From Candidatus Acetothermia bacterium (lineage in GTDB: Bacteria; Bipolaricaulota; Bipolaricaulia; UBA7950; UBA9294): a stretch of DNA of 5,916 nt. Under the pieces are notes generated by a model, which was not told the origin of the DNA, did no database searches, and saw only the letters and a program-made list of their open reading frames with translations. The position numbers and the translations under genes were made by a program. Of this stretch, positions 1 to 5,916 are shown piece by piece; the first letter of the stretch is position 1, and each line of letters starts with the position of its first letter. The DNA is taken from contig QMQL01000058.1 of NCBI GenBank assembly GCA_003650505.1, positions 1 to 5,916 on the forward strand, read 5' to 3'.

Positions 1-20
1 ATACAACGCTTAGCGCACAT
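1..20 (-). CDS. 5' end of a divergent gene (partial, function unknown)
   Basis: Only the first six codons (M-C-A-K-R-C) and two bases of the seventh are inside the window; the gene runs off its left edge. No function can be assigned. The call rests on signals read on the minus strand. An ATG at 20-18 follows an AAAAGGAGG ribosome binding site (33-25) after a 4-base spacer, the same arrangement as for the subtilase gene at 2438. A near-consensus promoter lies at 87-59. Together these would give a leader of roughly 30 bases. The gene is transcribed away from the peptidase genes and could share control with them. The coding stretch is too short to test by codon use, so a spurious start remains possible. 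Confidence 0.6.
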
Positions 21-24
21 ACAA

Positions 25-33
25 CCTCCTTTT
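25..33 (-). promoter_or_regulatory. Ribosome binding site of the divergent gene
   Basis: The minus strand reads AAAAGGAGG, a near-perfect anti-16S match, four bases before an ATG at 20-18. It is the main evidence that a gene starts at the left edge. Confidence 0.65.
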
Positions 34-58
34 ACAGGTTTTTGGATGCGTTTTCCAT

Positions 59-87
59 ATTATAGACGATCGCCGCCTCCTTGTCAT
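59..87 (-). promoter_or_regulatory. Sigma70-type promoter for the divergent gene
   Basis: On the minus strand, ATGACA (87-82, five of six matches to TTGACA) is followed by a 17-base spacer and a perfect TATAAT (64-59). Transcription would start near position 52 and run left, placing the ribosome binding site at 33-25 in a short leader. This AT-rich patch stands out in GC-rich DNA. Assigned by eye, without a scoring matrix. Confidence 0.65.
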
Positions 88-101
88 CGGACGGTTGTCC
101 G
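88..101. promoter_or_regulatory. Dyad between divergent promoters, possible operator
   Basis: CGGAC-GGTT-GTCCG is a perfect inverted repeat with 5-bp arms and a 4-base centre. It starts just after the minus-strand -35 box (82-87) and covers the plus-strand -35 candidate (95-100). A regulator bound here could affect both promoters. That is inference from position and symmetry only; a repeat this short can occur by chance. Confidence 0.3.
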
Positions 102-123
102 CGATGGGGCGAAAACGTAGAAT
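95..123 (+). promoter_or_regulatory. Candidate promoter of the peptidase operon
   Basis: TTGTCC (95-100, four of six matches to TTGACA), a 17-base spacer and TAGAAT (118-123, five of six matches to TATAAT) predict a start near 130 and a leader of about 60 bases before the ATG at 191. It is weaker than the minus-strand promoter, but it has ideal spacing and the right position. Confidence 0.45.
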
Positions 124-190
124 CCGTCAAGAAGATAAGGAACGGGCGGCGCAATCGGGTTGAGCGGCCCAGCGGAGCGAAGGGGGCGGG

Positions 191-1573
191 ATGAATCGGA
201 AGGCCATCAGGATCGCCGTCATCTGGATCGGGCTCGTCTCAACGATCGCCCTTGCCGGTCCGAGCTATGACATCTCCCTCTCCGTCGACTTCGATCAGGG
301 GACGTTCGCCGGAACGATGAGGGTCGCCTACACGGCGCCCGATCGTCTAAGCGATGTCATCTTCCGGTTGCTGCCGAACGGCGGGGGGATCTACGGGGAT
401 GCATCGCTAGAGGTGAGCGATGTCAAGGTCGATGGCAGGCCGATCGACGCGGAGCTTACCGGCGGGGGAACGACCCTTTGCATCCCCCTTTCCTCCCCGC
501 TCGAACCGGGGGAGACGATCGTCGTCGATCTCTCCTTCGATGGCCGGGGAGCCCGCTCTTCCGAGGGCGGCGCATCCGGCTACGGGGTCTTGACGAAGGG
601 CGAGGCCGTCATTACGCTGGCGGCGTTCTACCCGCTCCTCGCCCCCCGCACCGAGGAGGGATGGGTCGTCCATCCCGTCCCGGGCTTCGGTGATGCGCTG
701 GTCGCCGATTACGCCGCCTATCATGTTGTGGTCACGACCGAGACCGGCCTCGGCGTGGCAGCGACAGGGGAGTTGATCGATGCGGCGGTCGAGGACGGCT
801 CTACGACCTATCGGTTCGCCACCGGCGGGGCGCGCGACTTCTCGATCGCCATAACCGACGGCTATGAGATGACCGAGGAGCGATCGGGCGATTTCACGGT
901 CCGCACCTGGTTCACCCCGGACGATTCCGACGCCGGCCGGGCCGCGCGCCGGCTGGCGATCGAAGCGGTCGCCCTATACGAGGGGGTGATCGGGGATCTA
1001 CCGATACGCGAGATCGAGCTCGTCGAGGTCCCGCTCCACGAGGCGGCCGGGGTGGAGTCATCCGGGCTCATCCTGATCTCATCCGAGTATGCAGAACACC
1101 CCGAGGATCCGTTCTACGATGTCATCGTCTCCCACGAGGTCGCGCATCAATGGTTCTACAACACCGTGGGAAACGACGTCATCGATGATCCTTGGCTCGA
1201 CGAAGGATTGGTATCGTACCTATCGCACGTCTTCCTCGAGCAGACGCACCCGGGCGCGGCCGGGGATCAGTTGAGGCGATGGGAGACCTCATACGAGGCG
1301 GCGTCCGATAAGTACGATCATCTCACCGTGGCAAGCCGGCTTTTCGATTTCCCGGATGTCTCCTCCTACACCTCCTACGTCTACAGCGGGGGGGCCCTCC
1401 TCTTCGATGCGATCCGATCCGAGATCGGAGACAGCGCTTTCTTCACCGCCCTCTCCGACTACTATCGGGAGAACTCGGGGAAGATCGCTACGCCGGCGGA
1501 CCTGATCGGCGCGTTCGAACGGGCCTCCGATCGTTCCCTCGACCGCCTGTTCGCCGGATTTAGCGGCAATTAG
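191..1573 (+). CDS. Secreted compact M1-like zinc metallopeptidase
   Basis: A 460-residue gluzincin predicted to cleave peptides outside the cytoplasm. Residues 1-22 form a signal peptide (basic N-terminus, hydrophobic core, cleavage near ALA-G). Residues about 24-220 form the beta-rich N-terminal domain expected in M1 enzymes. The catalytic domain carries HEVAH at 315-319 and the third zinc ligand Glu338 in DEG, the exact HExxH-18-E spacing. Tyr398 in YSGG matches the transition-state Tyr of the family's YxKG motif, with the Lys replaced. The exopeptidase GAMEN motif is degenerate (AGVES at 286-290); only Glu289 is kept. The helical C-terminal domain of full-length M1 enzymes (typically 600-900 residues) is absent, so aminopeptidase specificity is uncertain. 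The start is firm: an in-frame TGA lies at 161-163, no other start follows it, and AAGGGGG precedes the ATG by a few bases. First gene of the probable operon. Confidence 0.88.
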   Translation: MNRKAIRIAVIWIGLVSTIALAGPSYDISLSVDFDQGTFAGTMRVAYTAPDRLSDVIFRLLPNGGGIYGDASLEVSDVKVDGRPIDAELTGGGTTLCIPLSSPLEPGETIVVDLSFDGRGARSSEGGASGYGVLTKGEAVITLAAFYPLLAPRTEEGWVVHPVPGFGDALVADYAAYHVVVTTETGLGVAATGELIDAAVEDGSTTYRFATGGARDFSIAITDGYEMTEERSGDFTVRTWFTPDDSDAGRAARRLAIEAVALYEGVIGDLPIREIELVEVPLHEAAGVESSGLILISSEYAEHPEDPFYDVIVSHEVAHQWFYNTVGNDVIDDPWLDEGLVSYLSHVFLEQTHPGAAGDQLRRWETSYEAASDKYDHLTVASRLFDFPDVSSYTSYVYSGGALLFDAIRSEIGDSAFFTALSDYYRENSGKIATPADLIGAFERASDRSLDRLFAGFSGN

Positions 1574-1626
1574 AATGGAGAGGAAACCGGATCGCCCTTT
1601 GCGGTGTACCTACGGCGTGCAAGGAA

Positions 1627-1633
1627 AAGGAGG
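1627..1633 (+). promoter_or_regulatory. Ribosome binding site of the 261-residue protein gene
   Basis: AAGGAGG five bases before the ATG at 1639. It fixes that start, which is also the first start codon after the in-frame TAG at 1561 and opens directly onto a signal peptide. Confidence 0.8.
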
Positions 1634-1638
1634 CACGG

Positions 1639-2424
1639 ATGAAGAAGATCACGGTTCTGGTAGCATCCCTCTTGCTGTTGGGGTTATCGATCGTCTCCTT
1701 CGGGAGCGGTGAGATGACCAGATTTGTCGAAACGGACTACTACATCCTCTCCCTCGGCGGGCTCACCGCGGACGTTCCGAGCGTCGTCGCGGCCGCTCAG
1801 ACGAACGGGTTCACGGTGATCCGCTACGAAGGGGATGTCGTCACCGCCTACCGCGGCACGACCGAGACGGCCGAAGCGATCTCCGATCTCCAAGATAGCG
1901 ACAAGCTGCTGATCGTCGATAATGAACGGATCTACATGAGGGTGAAGGAGAGCGCGTACACATACACCCTTCGCCCGTCAGCGAGCGGTTACGAGCTCGT
2001 GATCGCTCCACAGGAGGCGCTCCCGATCGTCGAAACCCTCACCGACATCCTAAACGCCCTCCAGGGGATGGGCCTCGTCGGCACGGAGGTCGATCTCGGA
2101 TTCCAGGCGTTCAGCAAGTCTGACCTGAAGGGACCGCCCCCGCCGGAAGCGGCCCGGATCGACTCCGACCTCTACTGGCTGACCGTGGCTGAGGACTGGT
2201 TCGCGTTCGCCACGCAGAAGGGGTTCTCCCTCACCGGTCTCCGGGTGGAGATCGTCGCTGAGAAGCTCCCCGGCGGGGGGATCCCATCCGAGTTCTCCGC
2301 GTACCTCCTGAGCGAGACGGAGACGGCGGCTAAGCTCCTCCTCCCGATAGACGCCCTCGTCCGGCTCGCCGAATCGGCCGGGATCGGCCTCGTCCGTCCG
2401 CCGTACCGGCCGGCGGCACCGTAA
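1639..2424 (+). CDS. Secreted protein with a subtilase pro-region-like C-terminus
   Basis: A 261-residue protein I do not recognise as a named family. Residues 1-23 are a signal peptide (MKK, then a long Leu/Val-rich core). No lipobox Cys follows it and there is no second membrane segment, so a soluble extracytoplasmic protein is likely. Residues about 30-160 look like mixed alpha/beta. A proline run at 166-169 may be a hinge. A second segment runs from about 170 to the end. Its last 24 residues, from LPIDAL to RPPYRP at 253-258, align with the end of the pro-region of the subtilase encoded next, where RPPYRP sits just before the catalytic domain. Here the protein ends three residues later. 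A role as inhibitor, chaperone or binding partner of that protease is inference; a remnant of a paralogous protease is the alternative. It lies 65 bases after the M1-like gene and 13 bases before the subtilase gene. Confidence 0.85.
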   Translation: MKKITVLVASLLLLGLSIVSFGSGEMTRFVETDYYILSLGGLTADVPSVVAAAQTNGFTVIRYEGDVVTAYRGTTETAEAISDLQDSDKLLIVDNERIYMRVKESAYTYTLRPSASGYELVIAPQEALPIVETLTDILNALQGMGLVGTEVDLGFQAFSKSDLKGPPPPEAARIDSDLYWLTVAEDWFAFATQKGFSLTGLRVEIVAEKLPGGGIPSEFSAYLLSETETAAKLLLPIDALVRLAESAGIGLVRPPYRPAAP

Positions 2425-2426
2425 TC

Positions 2427-2433
2427 AAGGAGG
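2427..2433 (+). promoter_or_regulatory. Ribosome binding site setting the subtilase start
   Basis: AAGGAGG four bases before the ATG at 2438, just after the upstream stop (2422-2424). The reading frame stays open upstream, so this site and the signal peptide that follows decide the start. Confidence 0.85.
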
Positions 2434-2437
2434 AGTT

Positions 2438-5400
2438 ATGAAGCGGATCCTCATCATCGCCGTCCTCCTCATCACCGTCTTTTCGAGCGCCTCCCTGGCG
2501 GGGGCATCCCTCGTCGTCGGGATCGAGCGCTCGACGAAGGGCGATTGGGAGGGGCTGGCGGATCGGTTCGCCGCCCGGACCGGGATCGAGCTGTCCTTAG
2601 AATCCTATCCCCAGAGCAGCATCGCGCAGCAGATTGTGATCCAGGGCTTCTACCACTCCGGGAAGCACAACCTGTGCATGGTCCCGAGGAGCTGGGGGAC
2701 GAGCCTATCGCGCTATCTCATCGATCTGAGCGACGTCGTAGAGGAGCTGAATCAAACGGGGATAGAACCGGTGTCGTTCAACGGCGTCCCCCTCGGCGTG
2801 TCGATCCCGTTCGCCCCCGATTGGTTCCTCGCCGTCCTTGCATGGCCGGATGACAGGGAGAGCGCCGTCCAGCTATTGATCGCCGTCGCCGGCGGAGAAT
2901 CATCAGCAGCCCCGGCTACGGGGACGACGACGGATATAACCATCTCGTTTAGGACCGAGAAGATCCCCTCATCTGAGCACAACCCGAAGATCGATGGGGC
3001 GCTCGAGGTCCTCCTCGTCGCCGCTCAGACGGCGGTCGGGGCGGCATCGACCGCTTATTCGTACTCCCTCCCGTCCTCCGTCCAATCGACGCTCTCCTCG
3101 TTGGCGAGCCTGTTCGGGATCCCATTCTCAGCCGGGACATCGTCCGTCACCGTCGTCCTCGCGTCCCGCCCCGGCCGGAGCAGCGCGGAGAACGTCGCCT
3201 CCCTCTCCGCACTCGGGGTGAGCCGCTCATCGATCGAGGCCGGATCCGGCCTCGTCAAGGTGACCGTCCCCCTCTCACAGCTCTCCACCCTTGCATCTCA
3301 GCTGAGCGGGGTCGCGTTCATCCGGCCCCCGTACAGACCACACACGCTGGGAACACCGAGCGAGGGGACAGGGGCGATCGGGGCCGACGCGTATCATGCC
3401 GCCGGGATAACCGGGAGCGGAGTGAAGATCGCGGTTATCGACCTCGGGTTCGCCGGCCTCTCCCAGGCCCAGGCACGGGGCGACCTACCGTATTCGGTCG
3501 TCCAGAACGATCTGACCGGGAGTGGGCTCACGAGCGGGACGTCGCACGGGACGGCTGTCGCCGAGGTGATCCACGACATCGCACCGGATGCCCAGCTTCA
3601 CCTGATCAAGATCGCCGACGAGGTCGACCTCGATCTGGCGGTGACCTACTGCTTGAACAACGGGATCGACATCATCAACCACTCCCTCGGTTGGTACAAC
3701 ACGAACTTCTACGATGGGACCGGGACGATCCCCGACATCGCCCGGAGGGCGACGAACGGCGGAATCCTCTGGGTGAACGCGGCCGGTAACGAGGCACAGA
3801 GCCATTGGGAGGGGACGTTCGTCGATTCTAACAGCGACGGTCTTCTCGACCGGACGATCACGTTTTACGCAACGAGCGGCTCGTCGATCGTCCTCTACCT
3901 GACTTGGAACGAGTGGCCGTACGCGTCGACCGACTACGATCTTTATCTGTACGATCCGTCGAGCAACCTGATCGCCTCCTCGACGAAGCATCAGACCGGA
4001 ACCGAGGAGCCGACCGAGGCGATCCAGCTGACCGCATCGCAGAGCGGGATATACACGGTCAAGATCTCCGGTTCCGGTTCGAGGAGGGTCGAGCTTTACA
4101 GCCTCTATCAGACGATCAGCCCGGCGATCGCCTCGAGCTCGATCCTCGCGCCGGCGAACGCCGCCGACGTCGTCGCGGTCGGAGCGATCGACTATTCCCA
4201 TTACACGACCGGCCCGCAGGAGCCGTACAGCTCGCAGGGGCCGACGAACGACGGCCGGACGAAGCCGGATCTGTGCGCCCCGGACAACGTCACCACCGGG
4301 ACCGTCCCCTACACGGCGTTCCCAGGGACGTCCGCCTCGGCCCCGCAGGTGAGCGGTGCCGCCGCCCTCCTCCTATCAGCGGAGCCGGGTCTGAGCGGAG
4401 CCGCACTCAGGGCGAGGCTCCTCAGCCAGACGATACCGATGGGGAGCGCGAACATCTACGGACAGGGCCGCCTCTACCTCGAGGCCCCGAGCCAGCCGAA
4501 TCAGGGGCCGACAGCCTCGTTCACGTTCTCGCCGGCCTTTCCTCAGGTCGGAACGACCGTCTCGTTCGACGGGTCCGGTTCGCACGACCCCGACGGATCG
4601 ATCGTCAGCTACACCTGGGACTTCGGCGACGGGGGGAGCGGATCGGGGATGACGGCGAGCCACGCCTACGCCGGAGTTGGGACCTACACCGTCCGGCTCA
4701 CCGTGTACGACGACGACGGGGCGAGCGGATTGACGAGCACCCAGATCCAGGTTCAGGCCCAAGCGATCCCCGATCTGACGGTGACCGGGCTCAACTACTC
4801 GCCGAGCAGCCCGACACTCGGGACGCAGCTATCGTTCTCCATAACCCTGCAGAACATCGGAAGCGGGAGCTCATCCTGGTTCAGGGTCCTCCTGCAGGGA
4901 GCGTCGTCCTCGACCTATACCTACGTATCCCAGCTGGCGGCCGGGGCGAGCAGGACGATCACCCTCTCCGTCCCGCTGTCGGCGAGCGCCGAGACGTTCA
5001 CCGTCACGGTCGACGACCGCAATGGGGTGAGCGAATCGAACGAGACGAACAACACCCGGGCGATAACCGTGTACGCCGCCTCCCCTCCGCCTCCGGTCGC
5101 CGATGCCGGCGGCCCCTACAGCGGGACGGCGGGTGTGCCGATGGCGTTCGACGGATCCGACTCGACCGGGGCGATTACGACCTACATCTGGTCGTTCGGC
5201 GACGGTTCGAGTGCACAAGGGATCTCGCCGACGCATACCTACGCGAACCCGGGTACCTACACCGTGACCCTGACCGTCTACGGGACAGGCGGGCAGTCGA
5301 CCGATTCGACCCAGGCGGCCGTTTCAGCGGCTGAGCCGGCGCTATCCGCCCAGCTCTACCTTCCCAAGGCGAGCTACGAGGTCGACGAGGCGATCACGAT

Positions 5401-5916
5401 CACCTACATCACAAACCGGACGGCGTACGTCTACCTGTGCGAGGCCAGCCCGGACGGTCGGGTCGTCCTCCTCTACCCGAACATGTTCGAGCAAAGTAAC
5501 CCGGTATCGGCCGGGACGCACACGGTCCCCGGAGGCGGCTATACCCTCAGGGTGAGCGAGCCGACCGGGACGGAATCGCTCTACCTGTTCGCAGCGACGA
5601 GCCCGCTTCCGAACTTCCCGACTTCGTTCGGTTACGGCTTCCCCGTCCTCAGCTACGATCCCGGGGCGTTCCGCAGCTGGGTGATCGCGACGATGCAGTC
5701 GCAGGTCCCGGCCGGTGATTGGGCGTTCGACACCCTGTCGTTCACCATCACCGCGCCGGCGCCGACGACCGGGGCCCTCCGCGTCACATCGTCGCCGTCA
5801 GGGGCGGCGGTCACGCTCGACGGCGCTCCGTTCGGGACGACCCCGGTCGAACACGGCGGGATCGCGCCCGGAACGCACACCGTCCACCTGACGAAAGCCG
5901 GGTATTCGGATGAGAC
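2438..5916 (+). CDS. Large secreted subtilisin-like (S8) serine peptidase, 3' end missing
   Basis: An uninterrupted frame of 1159 codons with no stop before the window edge. It encodes a multidomain extracellular serine endopeptidase. Order: signal peptide 1-21/23 (MKR, hydrophobic core, cleavage near SLA-G or AGA-S); segment 25-150 resembling the start of a solute-binding protein; pro-region to RPPYRP (296-301); S8 domain about 308-684; PKD 691-774; CARDB 778-880; PKD 884-963; DUF4384-like 969-1106; PEGA from 1112. All catalytic elements are present: Asp335 in VIDLG, His370 in SHGTA, oxyanion Asn451 in AAGNE and Ser632 in GTSASAP, so it should be active. The usual DTG/DSG reads DLG. Asn451 and Ser632 are unusually far apart (181 residues, against 66 in subtilisin) because of an internal insertion. 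The accessory domains suggest attachment to, or action at, the cell surface or on large protein substrates. Third gene of the probable operon; the true length is unknown. Confidence 0.93.
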   Translation, partial: MKRILIIAVLLITVFSSASLAGASLVVGIERSTKGDWEGLADRFAARTGIELSLESYPQSSIAQQIVIQGFYHSGKHNLCMVPRSWGTSLSRYLIDLSDVVEELNQTGIEPVSFNGVPLGVSIPFAPDWFLAVLAWPDDRESAVQLLIAVAGGESSAAPATGTTTDITISFRTEKIPSSEHNPKIDGALEVLLVAAQTAVGAASTAYSYSLPSSVQSTLSSLASLFGIPFSAGTSSVTVVLASRPGRSSAENVASLSALGVSRSSIEAGSGLVKVTVPLSQLSTLASQLSGVAFIRPPYRPHTLGTPSEGTGAIGADAYHAAGITGSGVKIAVIDLGFAGLSQAQARGDLPYSVVQNDLTGSGLTSGTSHGTAVAEVIHDIAPDAQLHLIKIADEVDLDLAVTYCLNNGIDIINHSLGWYNTNFYDGTGTIPDIARRATNGGILWVNAAGNEAQSHWEGTFVDSNSDGLLDRTITFYATSGSSIVLYLTWNEWPYASTDYDLYLYDPSSNLIASSTKHQTGTEEPTEAIQLTASQSGIYTVKISGSGSRRVELYSLYQTISPAIASSSILAPANAADVVAVGAIDYSHYTTGPQEPYSSQGPTNDGRTKPDLCAPDNVTTGTVPYTAFPGTSASAPQVSGAAALLLSAEPGLSGAALRARLLSQTIPMGSANIYGQGRLYLEAPSQPNQGPTASFTFSPAFPQVGTTVSFDGSGSHDPDGSIVSYTWDFGDGGSGSGMTASHAYAGVGTYTVRLTVYDDDGASGLTSTQIQVQAQAIPDLTVTGLNYSPSSPTLGTQLSFSITLQNIGSGSSSWFRVLLQGASSSTYTYVSQLAAGASRTITLSVPLSASAETFTVTVDDRNGVSESNETNNTRAITVYAASPPPPVADAGGPYSGTAGVPMAFDGSDSTGAITTYIWSFGDGSSAQGISPTHTYANPGTYTVTLTVYGTGGQSTDSTQAAVSAAEPALSAQLYLPKASYEVDEAITITYITNRTAYVYLCEASPDGRVVLLYPNMFEQSNPVSAGTHTVPGGGYTLRVSEPTGTESLYLFAATSPLPNFPTSFGYGFPVLSYDPGAFRSWVIATMQSQVPAGDWAFDTLSFTITAPAPTTGALRVTSSPSGAAVTLDGAPFGTTPVEHGGIAPGTHTVHLTKAGYSDE
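2510..2887 (+). other. Solute-binding-protein-like N-terminal segment of the subtilase
   Basis: Residues 25-150 begin with a beta strand (LVVGIE), then a helix like those of ABC substrate-binding proteins (WEGLADRFAARTGIEL). Next come SGKHNLCMVPRSW, recalling the 'sG-yDv-mv---w' region of that fold, and a stretch like 'l-dLs' (YLIDLSDVVEEL). Only about 125 residues are present, so a complete two-lobed binding protein is impossible. It could be a degraded or borrowed lobe. This is a resemblance judged by eye, not a demonstrated homology. Confidence 0.35.
3146..3340 (+). other. End of the subtilase pro-region
   Basis: Residues 237-301 start with a strand (SVTVVLAS), pass through a second strand with VKVTVPL, and end in a helix-like LSTLASQLSG and FIRPPYRP. 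Position and pattern fit a propeptide that packs on the protease and is removed during maturation. The next residues (from SEG at 308) begin the S8 domain. The last 25 residues resemble the C-terminus of the preceding gene product. Confidence 0.55.
3803..4120 (+). other. Beta-rich insertion within the S8 catalytic domain
   Basis: Residues about 456-561, between the oxyanion Asn and the catalytic Ser, add roughly 110 residues to the subtilisin fold. They include DYDLYLYDPSSN and SGIYTVKISG, a pattern like pre-peptidase C-terminal (PPC) or jelly-roll domains. The normal fold resumes at ILAPANAADVVAVGAID. The assignment as PPC-like is tentative; the insertion itself is clear from the spacing of catalytic residues. 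Confidence 0.6.
4508..5326 (+). other. PKD-CARDB-PKD array of the subtilase
   Basis: Three immunoglobulin-like domains follow the protease. PKD 1 (residues 691-774) has FDGSGSHDPDGS, YTWDFGDG and GTYTVRLTV. CARDB (778-880) starts with PDLTV and ends with the typical ESNETNN motif. PKD 2 (884-963) has DAGGPYSG, WSFGDGSS and GTYTVTLTV. Such domains act as spacers or bind proteins or polysaccharides at the cell surface. The two PKD copies are clearly diverged, so this is not a recent duplication. Confidence 0.85.
5342..5916 (+). other. DUF4384-like domain and start of a PEGA domain
   Basis: Residues 969-1106 show the DUF4384 pattern: a strand-rich start, then AYVYLCEASPDGRVVLLYPN, an AGTHTVPG turn, and SLYLFAATSPLP. 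Residues 1112 to the window edge match PEGA: GALRVTSSPSGAAVTLDG, then GTTP, then GIAPGTHTVHLTKAGY. PEGA domains occur in surface proteins and often in tandem, so more copies may follow outside the window. Confidence 0.75.

Noticed and set aside
31..63. TTTACA with TATTAT as a plus-strand promoter
   Set aside because: The spacer would be 21 bases. The same AT-rich patch is better explained as the minus-strand TATAAT, and TTTACA borders the minus-strand ribosome binding site.
1596..1624. Possible hairpin (CCTTTGC with GCAAGG) between the first two genes as a terminator
   Set aside because: The stem is short and imperfect, the loop is 16 bases, and no T run follows. It does not look like a Rho-independent terminator.
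3485..4201. Minus-strand open frame of 238 codons
   Set aside because: It lies antisense to the S8 catalytic domain, has an Arg/Asp/Val-rich composition typical of antisense shadows, and has no recognisable motif.
4622..5279. Repeated TTCGGCGACGG and ACCTACACCGT stretches as a DNA repeat
   Set aside because: They encode the conserved FGDG and GTYTV motifs of the two PKD domains; the rest of the copies is diverged, so this is protein-level similarity.
3904..5334. Plus-strand open frame of 476 codons in another frame inside the subtilase gene
   Set aside because: It is Arg-rich, low-complexity and lacks a recognisable domain. The overlapping frame encodes clear S8, PKD and CARDB motifs. It is a shadow of GC-rich coding DNA.
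1..5916. CRISPR array, tRNA, rRNA or insertion sequence
   Set aside because: I found no regularly spaced repeats, cloverleaf, rRNA-like stretch, transposase motif or terminal inverted repeats.

Overview
The window looks like bacterial DNA of about 60-63% GC. It has strong AAGGAGG-type ribosome binding sites, a preference for GGG, ACG and CCG codons, and regular use of ATA and AGG. It encodes three consecutive plus-strand genes for proteins with signal peptides, and the first bases of a divergent minus-strand gene. The taxon cannot be read directly. A deep-branching, possibly thermophilic lineage such as Candidatus Bipolaricaulota (OP1/Acetothermia) is my best guess, at low confidence.

Layout: positions 1-20 hold the first six codons of a minus-strand gene that leaves the window. 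It has a strong ribosome binding site at 25-33 and a good sigma70-type promoter at 59-87. A second promoter candidate, at 95-123, faces right. A perfect 5-bp-arm dyad (88-101) lies between the two. Gene A (191-1573) is a compact secreted M1-like (gluzincin) metallopeptidase. Gene B (1639-2424) is an unrecognised secreted protein of 261 residues. Gene C (2438 to the window edge, 1159 codons with no stop) is a large secreted subtilisin-like serine peptidase. In order it has a signal peptide, an N-terminal segment with a solute-binding-protein flavour, a pro-region, an S8 catalytic domain with an internal beta-rich insertion, PKD, CARDB, PKD, a DUF4384-like domain, and the start of a PEGA domain.

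A, B and C are co-directional with gaps of 65 and 13 bases and no convincing terminator between them, so they probably form one operon for extracellular or cell-surface proteolysis. The most interesting point is that gene B ends in a segment matching the end of gene C's pro-region. Both finish on the hexapeptide RPPYRP, but in B the protein stops where C continues into its peptidase domain. B may therefore be a free-standing pro-region-like partner (inhibitor or folding helper) of the protease, or a remnant of a related protease. Gaps longer than 300 bases without a gene do not occur.
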